Source: CAYMNU01 sp964391885 (GTDB lineage: Archaea; Altiarchaeota; Altiarchaeia; JAFGQM01). From it: a stretch of 14,122 nt of DNA. A program made the position numbers and the translations under genes. The notes under the pieces are model-generated. The model made no database searches. It was not told the DNA's origin and worked only from the letters and a program-made list of their open reading frames with translations. Below, piece by piece: positions 1 to 6,282 of the stretch. Location: the NCBI GenBank assembly GCA_964391885.1, contig CAYMNU010000005.1, forward strand, positions 1 through 14,122. Reading direction: 5' to 3'. Each line of letters opens with the position of its first letter. Positions within the stretch are counted from its first letter, which is position 1.

Positions 1-68
1 AGCTTTATAGCCTCTAGGAGAGGCCAGCACTTGTCGTTGAGGGATTCCCAGATTCCTCCGAGTTCCAT
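1..68 (-). CDS. N-terminal fragment of an unidentified protein, cut by the window edge
   Basis: An ATG at 68 opens a frame running off the left edge; the 22 visible residues begin MELGGIWESLNDKCWPLLEA. I do not recognise the family. Support for a real gene is a T-rich TATA-like stretch on the minus strand at about 90-100, 20-30 bases before the ATG, the spacing expected for a leaderless archaeal transcript. The fragment is too short for any functional claim. A chance open frame remains possible. Confidence 0.45.
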   Translation of the reverse strand, partial: MELGGIWESLNDKCWPLLEAIK

Positions 69-135
69 GGTAAAATTAAAGGAGGGGGTTAAAAAATGAA
101 GTGGGCCCATCGAGGCTACGCAAAGAATAATGAGA

Positions 136-271
136 TGGGACCGCCGAGACACGAGCTTGCATCAGCCTTAGGTTAATGGCAATCTGTGCACAGGTTCGGC
201 GGAGCCGAACCTAGTGTTTGAACTCGGGTACTTTGGAAGAGTTCAAATCGGGAAGCTTTGGGTGCGGTCCC
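136..271 (-). repeat. tRNA-Pro-derived unit: acceptor and T arm kept, T loop interrupted at 59/60
   Basis: On the minus strand the unit begins with the tRNA-Pro 5' acceptor strand (GGGACCG, 271-265) and ends with T60, the 3' half of the T stem, the 3' acceptor strand and A73 (149-136). The two ends form a perfect inverted repeat, TGGGACCGC against GCGGTCCCA. The 5' half of the T arm (CCGAGTTCAAA) lies at 227-217. A 67-base insert (216-150) with complementary CAC and GTG ends separates nucleotides 59 and 60. The D and anticodon arms are absent, replaced by about 37 unrelated bases that include an inverted copy of the T-arm sequence (TTTGAACTC/GAGTTCAAA). The insert carries hairpin 192-212 (AGGTTCGGC/GCCGAACCT). 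It cannot be a working tRNA. Confidence 0.75.
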
Positions 272-290
272 ACATTTAGCTTGAAGGATG

Positions 291-360
291 AGTGGGACCG
301 CCGAGACGACAATGTTAAAGCATTGTTGGGTATATGGTCATTGTCGGAAGCGGGCCCACT
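291..360 (-). repeat. tRNA-Pro acceptor/T-stem minihelix unit
   Basis: This 70-base near-palindrome begins AGTGGGCCCGC and ends GCGGTCCCACT on the minus strand, with an inner stem CGACAATG/CATTGTCG. Its last 16 bases are identical to tRNA-Pro from nucleotide 60 through A73 plus two bases. The unit starts 95 bases from the equivalent point of tRNA-Pro (291 versus 386). The 25-base spacer to the tRNA includes a T-run on the minus strand that may end tRNA transcription. Confidence 0.75.
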
Positions 361-385
361 GCGAATAAAGCTATAAAAAGTTAAG

Positions 386-460
386 TGGGACCGCCGAGAT
401 TTGAACTCGGGTCACAGACTCCCAAAGCCTGAAGGATAAACCTGGCTACCCTACGGTCCC
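386..460 (-). tRNA. tRNA-Pro (anticodon UGG)
   Basis: The minus strand folds into a complete cloverleaf. The acceptor is GGGACCG/CGGTCCC, the anticodon stem is CAGGC/GTCTG around loop TTTGGGA (anticodon at 424-422), and the T stem is CCGAG/CTCGG around TTCAAAT. The discriminator is A and no CCA is encoded. There is no intron. Two structures carrying its 3' end lie immediately downstream. Confidence 0.95.
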
Positions 461-604
461 AAAACAGTCCCCGGTCTTCAGTCTCCGGTCTTGGATAGAA
501 GGTTATTTTGTTTGTGCAGAAATAAAAGCTGTCAGAATGGCGAGTTTATAAGTATAAGTCTGTTTAGAGCTAAGAAAAAAGAAAACGGGTGGGCTGGCAC
601 TACC

Positions 605-808
605 CTATTCCTTGGGTTTTCGCGCTTTCTCCTCTTTCTTCTCCTTCACCCTCTCGTAGACAAGAAAGTCCGGCTGCTTCTCCTCGGACTTGTAGCCGTT
701 TGAGAAAACCACATACTTCTGCCCTTCCACGTCGAGGTTGAAATAAGGCTTCCCCTCGGATGACGTGTTCTGCCACAATGCCCCTACTTTTTCCAAATTC
801 GATTCCAT
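605..808 (-). CDS. Small uncharacterised protein, possibly DUF736-like
   Basis: This frame encodes 67 residues. The N-terminal half reads like the small single-domain proteins that start with a 'GALW..TS..GK.Y' pattern (here GALWQNTSSEGKPYF at residues 9-23), followed by a strand-rich stretch with YVVFSNGYK. The last 15 residues are almost all Lys, Glu and Arg, probably disordered. The resemblance to DUF736-type proteins is from memory of the pattern only, and no function follows from it. An A/T-rich TATA-like stretch lies at about 822-834 on the minus strand, compatible with a separate transcript from the potassium genes that end at 925. The 144 bases between it and tRNA-Pro hold no gene that I can support. 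Confidence 0.65.
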   Translation of the reverse strand: MESNLEKVGALWQNTSSEGKPYFNLDVEGQKYVVFSNGYKSEEKQPDFLVYERVKEKKEEKARKPKE

Positions 809-924
809 TTTGCTTGTTTTTTATTTTAGCGGGGCGGATACATCATAGGAATAGTAAGGTATATTAGTAATAGGCAGGACTAATAGTTTGGGCCTGGAAA
901 TCTTATTGCCGTAGAATAATAACA

Positions 925-1584
925 TCAGCTGGAGAATGTCTTCTCGACCTCTGAGATCTCATCCTTGTTGGTTAGTACAAGAACCTTGTCGCCCGAGTTT
1001 ATAATCGTCTCCCCGTATGCAGCTTCCCTGCCTGTTGCAGGGCGGATTACAGAGATGACCTGAGAGTTCTTTGGCAGCTTGATTTTTGAGACTTTTTTGC
1101 CTATTACCTTTGAGCCTTCGTTTATTGCGAACTCTATCATCTCGGTTTCGCCGTCATCAAGCATCGCGAAGCCGACGACGTCCGAGTCGTTGACCATCTC
1201 TTCAATCTCTGTGGCTATAGTGAGTTCTGGGTATATGACTGCATCTATGCCCAGCTTTTTGAAAATGGCCTCACTGTACTCTATGTGTGTGATCCTGCAA
1301 AGGGCCCTTTTGACCCCGAGCTGCTTGGCAAGGATTGAGATTAATATGTTTGAGTCGTCGCTACCAGTCATAGCTAACAGGACGTCTGCCTCCTCGACGC
1401 CAGCCTCCTGCAGGACTTTTATCTCTTTCGCGTCGCCCCGTATCACTGTCGCGTCCAGCTTGTCGGTTATTTCCTCGGCGCGCTCCTTGGTCGCTTCTAT
1501 AACGACAACGTCGTTGCCCTTCTTGGTCAGAAACTGGGCAGTGTAGAAACCTAATATGCCGGCCCCGGCGACGATTATGTACAT
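925..1584 (-). CDS. trkA: TrkA-type potassium channel regulatory subunit (RCK_N + RCK_C)
   Basis: This is the cytosolic nucleotide-binding subunit that gates TrkH-type K+ uptake. The 219 residues hold one RCK_N Rossmann domain (about 1-125) and one RCK_C domain (about 135-218). The N-terminus has the dinucleotide loop VAGAGILG (residues 5-12), an acidic residue at the end of strand 2 (VVVIEA), and the family pattern GDA, then ADVLLAMTGSDDSNI. This is a single RCK pair, as in KtrA and archaeal TrkA, about half the length of the two-unit E. coli TrkA. Its ATG follows the stop of the upstream antiporter gene after one base, so the two are surely cotranscribed. TrkH lies two genes upstream on the same strand and is the likely partner. 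The ligand (NAD(H) or ATP) cannot be told from sequence. Confidence 0.92.
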   Translation of the reverse strand: MYIIVAGAGILGFYTAQFLTKKGNDVVVIEATKERAEEITDKLDATVIRGDAKEIKVLQEAGVEEADVLLAMTGSDDSNILISILAKQLGVKRALCRITHIEYSEAIFKKLGIDAVIYPELTIATEIEEMVNDSDVVGFAMLDDGETEMIEFAINEGSKVIGKKVSKIKLPKNSQVISVIRPATGREAAYGETIINSGDKVLVLTNKDEISEVEKTFSS

Positions 1585-1585
1585 C

Positions 1586-3352
1586 TTATTCGTCTATTAG
1601 ATAATCATCTAAGAAAAACAGTCCCTTGCTCTCTTCTGTTTTTTCGTATTGTTCTTCGCGCTTCGGATGGTCGTGGCCGGCTTTTTTCTTCTCTGCCAGG
1701 TATTTCAAATGCTTCTCCTTTTCCCTTAAGAACTTTTTATGGTCGAATTTGTGCTGTGCAGCCAGCAGGGATGCCTGTTGCCCGCCCAAGAAATGGGGAA
1801 GTATCACATAGCTGGCGCCCAGGCCATAGAGCTTCATCGCCTCTTCAATGCTGTAGGCCACGGACATTATCACCATGCCCGGGTTAGCCCGCTTCGCCCT
1901 GCCTACCAGGACTATGTTGGGCTCAACATCGGGTATGGTTGACACCAGCATCTTGACCTTTTCCAAGCCTAGCTCGTCTAAAAACTCCAGGTCTGCAGCG
2001 TCCCCATAACGCGTGTTTATTCCGCGCGAAGACAGCTCTGCTATTATTGCCGGGTCGGCCTCTACAACAAGGAACTTTGCCCCCATCTCCATAAAGCTTT
2101 TGAGGAAGTCCTGGCCTACGCGATGACAGCCGAAAAGTACTATGTCATAGTCTTGGTCAATGTCGGGGCGCTGCTCCCTAAGCTTCTTCTTTTCAAATAT
2201 AGAGAGGTATCTAGAGAGATGGGAATAAATCTTATCAGAATAGTATATCATATATGTGGATGAGGCTATGGTTATCAGCCCGACCATGGTCACAAGAGTG
2301 CGGATGTCTGGGGGCAAATGCCCCTGCTCCACGCCCAAGGCTACCAATATCAGCGAGAACTCGCTTATCTGGGCGACGGTGAGCCCGGCCATGAACCCGG
2401 TCTTCTTGTCATAGCCCATCGCACCCATCAGCGTCATCACGATTAGCGGATTTCCTATGAGTACGAATGCTGAAAATATTATTATCGGGACTGCAAACTG
2501 GCTGATGTCGCCAACCTGCATCTGCAGGCCGAGGAGAAGGAAAAACATCATGATGAAGAAGTCCCTGAGAGGCTTCATCTTGGAGCCTATCTCATAGTGA
2601 TAGGGTGAGACGGAAAGGGATATGCCCGCTATAAGCGCCCCTATCTCCAGTGAAAGACCAAGCTCCATAAAAAGGCTGGCCAGGCCGAGGCCCCAGGCTA
2701 TAGAAAATAAGAAGAGAAACTCCTGGCTCTGGGCGAAGAAGTGCGTGGCTTTCGGAAGTATGAAAAGACTGAAAAAGGCGACTGCTGCTATGATACCTCC
2801 GCTGAGCAGAAGCCCTTCGGTGCTGACCGACTCGCCGGCGCCGCCGGAGAGATAGGGTATTGCCACTAAGAATATTATGGCAACGACATCCTGGACCAAG
2901 AGGAAGCCTATTGATATCCGCCCGTAAAGCTTTTGGAGGGCATGCTTGTCTGAGAGCAGCTTCATTATTATTATCGTGCTGCTGAAGGTCAGGGCGACTG
3001 AGATGTAAAGCGCATGCTCAAGGGCAAACCCTAATGCCATTGAAATAAGCAGCCCTACGCCCGATGTGAAGATTATCTGGCCCAATCCGGTTACAAGAGA
3101 GACCTTGCCCACTTCGCGTATTACCTTCGGGCTGAGGCTGAGGCCGACAATGAAAAGCAACAATGCTATGCCTATCTTAGAGAACACCTCGAGCGTCTCG
3201 ATAGAGCCGAAGATTTCAAGCGAGAGAAGGCCCACAATCAGGCCGGTCGCTATGTGGCCGATAATCAAAGGCTGCTTCAGCAGGCGCATAAGTACCGCCA
3301 TGACCGCGGCGATTACCAGTATTATGCTGATTTCACTGAATACTTCAATCAT
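1586..3352 (-). CDS. KefB-like cation/proton antiporter (CPA2) with C-terminal RCK domain
   Basis: A membrane antiporter of the CPA2 family, expected to exchange K+ or Na+ for protons. Residues 1-385 are very hydrophobic with about a dozen membrane segments. They include HIATGLIVGLL near residue 33, typical of the first helices, and the FLLVQDVVAIIFLV segment near 150, whose Asp is expected to take part in ion exchange. Residues about 400-520 form a TrkA-N/RCK domain (DYDIVLFGCHRVG ... FLVVEADP ... GDAADLEFLDELG). The loop GCHRVG has His where GxGxxG has the second Gly. The last 60 residues are Lys/Glu/His-rich and probably disordered. At 588 residues it has the usual length for this architecture. 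It lies between TrkH and TrkA in one transcription unit, so K+ uptake and efflux may share RCK control. Transport direction and ion are inferred. Confidence 0.9.
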   Translation of the reverse strand: MIEVFSEISIILVIAAVMAVLMRLLKQPLIIGHIATGLIVGLLSLEIFGSIETLEVFSKIGIALLLFIVGLSLSPKVIREVGKVSLVTGLGQIIFTSGVGLLISMALGFALEHALYISVALTFSSTIIIMKLLSDKHALQKLYGRISIGFLLVQDVVAIIFLVAIPYLSGGAGESVSTEGLLLSGGIIAAVAFFSLFILPKATHFFAQSQEFLFLFSIAWGLGLASLFMELGLSLEIGALIAGISLSVSPYHYEIGSKMKPLRDFFIMMFFLLLGLQMQVGDISQFAVPIIIFSAFVLIGNPLIVMTLMGAMGYDKKTGFMAGLTVAQISEFSLILVALGVEQGHLPPDIRTLVTMVGLITIASSTYMIYYSDKIYSHLSRYLSIFEKKKLREQRPDIDQDYDIVLFGCHRVGQDFLKSFMEMGAKFLVVEADPAIIAELSSRGINTRYGDAADLEFLDELGLEKVKMLVSTIPDVEPNIVLVGRAKRANPGMVIMSVAYSIEEAMKLYGLGASYVILPHFLGGQQASLLAAQHKFDHKKFLREKEKHLKYLAEKKKAGHDHPKREEQYEKTEESKGLFFLDDYLIDE

Positions 3353-3424
3353 TCTATCTTGGCTTCAATAGTTTTGGGTGTTTTCGGTTAGGGGGGTAAA
3401 ATTACAAAACGTCCTTTAAAAGCC

Positions 3425-4870
3425 TCAGTGCCTCTTTGTTATGTACAGCCCGAGTGCGAAAAGAGGTATGAATTCCAGCCTTCCGAAGAGCATTGTGGCT
3501 ATCAAGACCGCCTTTACCGGGGCCTGGAGTTCCCATCCGGGGATAGGGGATATGCCGCAGCCGCCCTGGGCGCTTGTGACTATGAATAAGGAATCAAGAG
3601 CCCCATAGTCAAAGGCGGTCATGAAGAGCGAGGCGGCGATTATCGCGGTGCAATAGATGAATGCGTATACAGCCACGCTGCTAATCTCGTCGTTGTTCAC
3701 CGTCCTCCCCTCATGCCTGAAATGGCTCACCGAGCCACGGGGAGATATTTGCTGTTCCACCTTCCAGTAGACATATTTGAAAAGAAGCAGCACCCTGCGC
3801 GCTTTTAAGCCGCCTGCGGTGCTTGCCGAAGACCCCCCTATCAAAATCATAATGAGCAGAATTGCCCTTATAAAATCCCCGGCGCCTGCTGTAAGGTAGG
3901 GGGTTATCTCAAAGCCCCCGGTCGTGCCTGCTGATAGGGCTTCATAACCCATGGGGCCGGGGTTTGCTCCGTTGAGCAAGAAATAGAGAGATACTGCAGC
4001 TATGCCCAGTACAAGAATGCCAAGGAAAAATCGCGTTTCGCTGTCCCTGAAATAGTTCAGGAGCTTCCTGTTCTTTATCACGCGGTAATGTATGACGAAA
4101 CTCAGGGCGCCGGCTATCATCAAAACACCCATTATGGTAACCATAAAGGGAAACGCATCAGGGAAGTTGGCGCTGTAGTAATTCCACCCGTCAGGGCGTA
4201 TGTCCATGCCCGTGGTGGATATGGCGTTCATGGACATGCTGAAAGAGTCAAACAGCGGAAGGCCAATAAGAGCAAGAAGGGATATGCCTAGAACGGTCCA
4301 CATGCTATATATCTTAAAGACCTCCTGGGCAGAATTCAAAAAGCCCGGCCTCATGTGGCCAAAGTCCTCGCCCAGCACCATCTTTGAGAGTGATTCGGAC
4401 TGGGCCAATGTATAAAAGGCGAATACCGTTATGCCGAAGCCCCCGAACCATGAGAGCATGGCCCGCCAGAAGATGACGCTGTGCGGGGCCGTGCCGAGGC
4501 CCTGTATATTGGTGAGCCCCGCCGTGGATATGGCAGACACCGACTCGAAATAGCCGTCGAGCGGGTCCATCTCGGCAACGAAGATAAACGGGTATGCACC
4601 CACTATGGAAAAGGTTATCCATATCACTGCTAGAGTCACTATTGTCATACCCGAAAAGGGTTTTTTGCCCTTGTTGAATACCTTCTGGAAGAAAAAGGAC
4701 GGGCCGGACGTTATGAGAATCATAGGCAGATAAACCCACCAGTTGCCTTCCCCATAGGCCAGGGAGATGAGCATGGGTATGAGCATTATTACCCCCATCC
4801 AGAAGGTGAGTATCGAGACGTCTCTCGTCATGAGCTTAGTTTCCGATATCTTCCGAGGATAATAGAACAT
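3425..4870 (-). CDS. trkH: TrkH/TrkG-type potassium transporter subunit
   Basis: The membrane pore of a Trk/Ktr K+ uptake system. All four selectivity-filter loops of the superfamily are visible in order: VSAISTAGLT, NAISTTGMD, SAGTTGGFE and TSAQGGCG. Each lies between paired membrane helices. The expected gating partner TrkA is encoded two genes downstream. The frame can be extended to a TTG at 4924, but that extension overlaps a possible small membrane-peptide gene on the same strand in another frame. ATG 4870 (481 residues, start MFYYPRKISETKL) or ATG 4831 (start MTRDVSILTFW) fits family N-termini better. No strong ribosome binding site decides between them. The 72-base gap to the antiporter gene shows no clear terminator, so one operon is likely. 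Confidence 0.92.
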   Translation of the reverse strand: MFYYPRKISETKLMTRDVSILTFWMGVIMLIPMLISLAYGEGNWWVYLPMILITSGPSFFFQKVFNKGKKPFSGMTIVTLAVIWITFSIVGAYPFIFVAEMDPLDGYFESVSAISTAGLTNIQGLGTAPHSVIFWRAMLSWFGGFGITVFAFYTLAQSESLSKMVLGEDFGHMRPGFLNSAQEVFKIYSMWTVLGISLLALIGLPLFDSFSMSMNAISTTGMDIRPDGWNYYSANFPDAFPFMVTIMGVLMIAGALSFVIHYRVIKNRKLLNYFRDSETRFFLGILVLGIAAVSLYFLLNGANPGPMGYEALSAGTTGGFEITPYLTAGAGDFIRAILLIMILIGGSSASTAGGLKARRVLLLFKYVYWKVEQQISPRGSVSHFRHEGRTVNNDEISSVAVYAFIYCTAIIAASLFMTAFDYGALDSLFIVTSAQGGCGISPIPGWELQAPVKAVLIATMLFGRLEFIPLFALGLYITKRH

Positions 4871-4899
4871 AGAGATATTAATGGCGATGATTAGAAAAA

Positions 4900-5010
4900 C
4901 TATTTGAGAACACAGGAGGGGCAATCACCGGAGAAAACAAGCGCCAGCCAGGCTATAAATAGGGCCGAGGTGATGAGGACAAGGATTATTGTTAATTGTT
5001 TTTGGTTCAT
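4900..5010 (-). CDS. Possible 36-residue single-pass membrane peptide before trkH
   Basis: An ATG at 5010 opens a 36-codon frame starting MNQKQLTIILVLITSALFIA, continuing with a hydrophobic helix and a CPSC motif, and ending in Lys just before the stop. One membrane helix (about residues 6-26) with a short charged N-terminus is clear. The stop lies 29 bases before ATG 4870 of trkH on the same strand, so it would be the first gene of the potassium operon. Small membrane peptides stabilise or tune K+ pumps elsewhere (KdpF is the known case), but there is no sequence likeness to claim here. Support is limited to composition and position. Confidence 0.4.
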   Translation of the reverse strand: MNQKQLTIILVLITSALFIAWLALVFSGDCPSCVLK

Positions 5011-5117
5011 GGCAAAAGAGGGTGGTTGTTTTAGGTTTCAAGTCCTGTTCTGGATAAGCTATAGCTTTTCCAAAGAAAAACTCGTTTTAATACACCTATA
5101 TGCAAATATATAATACT

Positions 5118-5387
5118 ATGGAATGTAAGTACTTAACATATAATCCAACGCTGGAGTCCGTCCTCATGGTGGAGAAGGTGATTAAGGAGCACAGCCAAGA
5201 GTATGGGAAGTACCAGCTTTGGAAGATGCTTCCCAGGAAGATGATGTACCAGACCTACCAGACTATTCTTGACTACTTGCAGGAATCCGGGAAGATAATG
5301 GTTGATAAAAAAGACGGAATTGTATTTTGGACTTACGACCCGGAAGGAATCAAGAAGCTGATAGAATCCGGACTGATACTTAGATGA
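5118..5387 (+). CDS. Putative winged-helix antitoxin of a RelE-like toxin-antitoxin pair
   Basis: This frame encodes 89 residues from ATG 5118; an upstream ATG at 5100 would add six. I chose 5118 because the TATA-like TTTTAATA at 5085-5092 lies about 30 bases before it, giving a nearly leaderless transcript. Residues 13-80 look like a small winged helix. A helix with VEKVIKEHS is followed by GKYQLWKMLPRKMMYQTY, a plausible recognition helix, then LDYLQESGKIMVDKKDGIVFWTYD as helix and wing. Its stop overlaps the next start as ATGA, so the two are coupled. The toxin-like neighbour and the DNA-binding fold suggest an autoregulating antitoxin. This is an inference; no named antitoxin family is recognised. 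Confidence 0.7.
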   Translation: MECKYLTYNPTLESVLMVEKVIKEHSQEYGKYQLWKMLPRKMMYQTYQTILDYLQESGKIMVDKKDGIVFWTYDPEGIKKLIESGLILR

Positions 5388-5713
5388 AACAGGTATATGT
5401 GACCTTCGGCGACAAGAAGGTCGAAAAGGCATTTGAAGAGCTAAAGGAAGGCAAATATGAAAGCAAACAGCTTTTCGTTTTCATAGAACGCGCTATATCT
5501 GATCTTAAGAAGGATCCAAATTGCGGAATTAAGTTGCCAAAGAAGCTTTGGCCGAAAACTTATGCAAAATACAATATCAACAACCTCATGAAGTATGACC
5601 TGCCAAACGGTTGGAGGCTGATTTACACTATTAAGACCAATGAGGTCATGATATTGAATGTAATCTTAGAGTGGTTCGACCACAAAGAGTATGAGAGAAG
5701 GTTCGGTTACTAG
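5384..5713 (+). CDS. RelE/ParE-superfamily toxin
   Basis: This frame encodes 109 residues with the RelE-like pattern: an N-terminal strand (KQVYVTFGDKKVEKAFEEL), a helical hairpin with DLKKDPNCGIKLPKKLWPK, then DLPNGWRLIYTI, the central strand with the conserved Arg, and the C-terminal EWFDHKEYERRFGY. Superfamily toxins cleave mRNA on the ribosome or poison gyrase. The Arg of GWRLIY and the His/Tyr/Arg-rich tail suggest the ribonuclease type, but that is inferred. It overlaps the upstream winged-helix gene by four bases (ATGA). It is longer than the second RelE-like protein in the window (82 residues) and not closely alike, so the two pairs are independent. Confidence 0.82.
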   Translation: MKQVYVTFGDKKVEKAFEELKEGKYESKQLFVFIERAISDLKKDPNCGIKLPKKLWPKTYAKYNINNLMKYDLPNGWRLIYTIKTNEVMILNVILEWFDHKEYERRFGY

Positions 5714-5843
5714 TTCTGTCTGCAGTCCCCGGTCTCGTCTTATGTATGCTTAGCAAGTCCTCAGTCTTTGGCAGAGGAAGCTCTGTTGTGAACTCGGCTT
5801 CCTTAAGCTTAGCTGCGCGGGGGAGGGTCAGGAAGAACTTGAA

Positions 5844-5971
5844 CACGAGGCTCGCTTGTGAGCCTGTGCACAGGTTCACCTTTGGTGAACCTCGTGACTG
5901 GGGCACGAAGTTGGCGAAGCCAACTTGTGCGCAGGTTCGCGAATGCGAACCTCGCGAGGGGGAACCCCCTC
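5844..5971. repeat. Cluster of five tandem hairpins with CAC/GTG-type linkers
   Basis: Five consecutive hairpins fill this stretch: AGGCTC/GAGCCT (5848-5865), AGGTTCACC/GGTGAACCT (5872-5892), AAGTTGGC/GCCAACTT (5908-5926), AGGTTCGC/GCGAACCT (5933-5952) and GAGGGGG/CCCCCTC (5956-5971). The first four are bordered by CAC(G) and (C)GTG or the variants GCGC and GTGC. Stem sequences differ but pair perfectly, which suggests selection for structure or repeated inversion. GTGCACAGGTTC (5866-5877) recurs in the tRNA-Pro array at 186-197, also leading into a hairpin. The rest of 5714-5843 holds no gene; it has one inverted repeat AGGAAGC/GCTTCCT at about 5776-5803. Confidence 0.75.
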
Positions 5972-5987
5972 TGCGGTTTAGAGTGAA

Positions 5988-6052
5988 CGCCGAGGTTGGG
6001 ACGGCAAGGTGGACACCTCCTCCAAGAATATGACCTTGCCGGACCCTCGGCG
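5988..6052 (-). repeat. tRNA-Ser acceptor/T-stem minihelix unit 1
   Basis: A hairpin whose ends are GCCGAGG (6051-6045) and CCTCGGC (5995-5989), the two acceptor strands of the nearby tRNA-Ser. The 3' arm is identical to the tRNA from nucleotide 60 through G73. An inner stem pairs GGCAAGGT with ACCTTGCC around a 22-24 base loop. No D or anticodon arm is present. It starts 92 bases from unit 2. Confidence 0.75.
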
Positions 6053-6079
6053 TCCAGCTAATGCTAGACAATGTAAGGA

Positions 6080-6145
6080 CGCCGAGGTTGGGACGGCAAG
6101 GTGGATGCACGCTTTGGGCGTATGACCTTGACGTCAACCTCGGCG
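6080..6145 (-). repeat. tRNA-Ser acceptor/T-stem minihelix unit 2
   Basis: As unit 1: GCCGAGGTTG (6144-6135) pairs with CAACCTCGGC, and the 3' arm repeats tRNA-Ser nucleotides 60-73 exactly. The inner stem AAGGT/ACCTT is conserved with unit 1, while the loop holds a different small hairpin (ACGC/GCGT). It starts 94 bases from the tRNA-Ser end. The spacers after units 1 and 2 are related (both AGCTAA, then GCTA, then GTAA), so the repeat is hairpin plus spacer. Confidence 0.75.
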
Positions 6146-6173
6146 CCTGAGCTAAAGCTAAGATAAGTAAAGG

Positions 6174-6258
6174 CGCCGAGGTTGGGATTTGAACCCAAAC
6201 GGGCCGAAGCCCACTAGATCTCAAGTCTAGCGCGTTAGCCAGATTCCGCCACCTCGGC
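6174..6258 (-). tRNA. tRNA-Ser (anticodon UGA)
   Basis: A class II cloverleaf on the minus strand: acceptor GCCGAGG/CCTCGGC, anticodon stem CTAGA/TCTAG with loop CTTGAGA (anticodon TGA at 6223-6221), long variable arm GGGC-TTCG-GCCC, T stem TTGGG/CCCAA around TTCAAAT, and discriminator G as expected for serine. No intron and no full CCA. Hairpins repeating its acceptor strands lie on both sides. Confidence 0.93.
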
Positions 6259-6282
6259 AGGATTACAAGCCTAGTACTCCCT

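Noticed and set aside
96..176. Plus-strand ORF of 26 codons after a strong GGAGGGGG motif
   Set aside because: It runs through the tRNA-Pro-derived repeat, has no recognisable protein character, and the purine-rich stretch is also the complement of the region upstream of the minus-strand gene at 68.
136..360. Trans-spliced split tRNA halves as in Nanoarchaeum
   Set aside because: An intact tRNA-Pro gene is adjacent, the units lack an anticodon arm, and no matching 5' half is present; the same holds for tRNA-Ser.
136..460. Ordinary att sites of an integrated virus or plasmid
   Set aside because: Copies of the tRNA 3' end are only 92-155 bp apart, no integrase or element genes lie between them, and the unit ends pair with each other. 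Remnants of deleted elements remain a possible variant.
5844..5971. CRISPR array
   Set aside because: The repeated part is the linker and hairpin style, stems differ in sequence, there are no equal-length unique spacers, and no cas genes are near.
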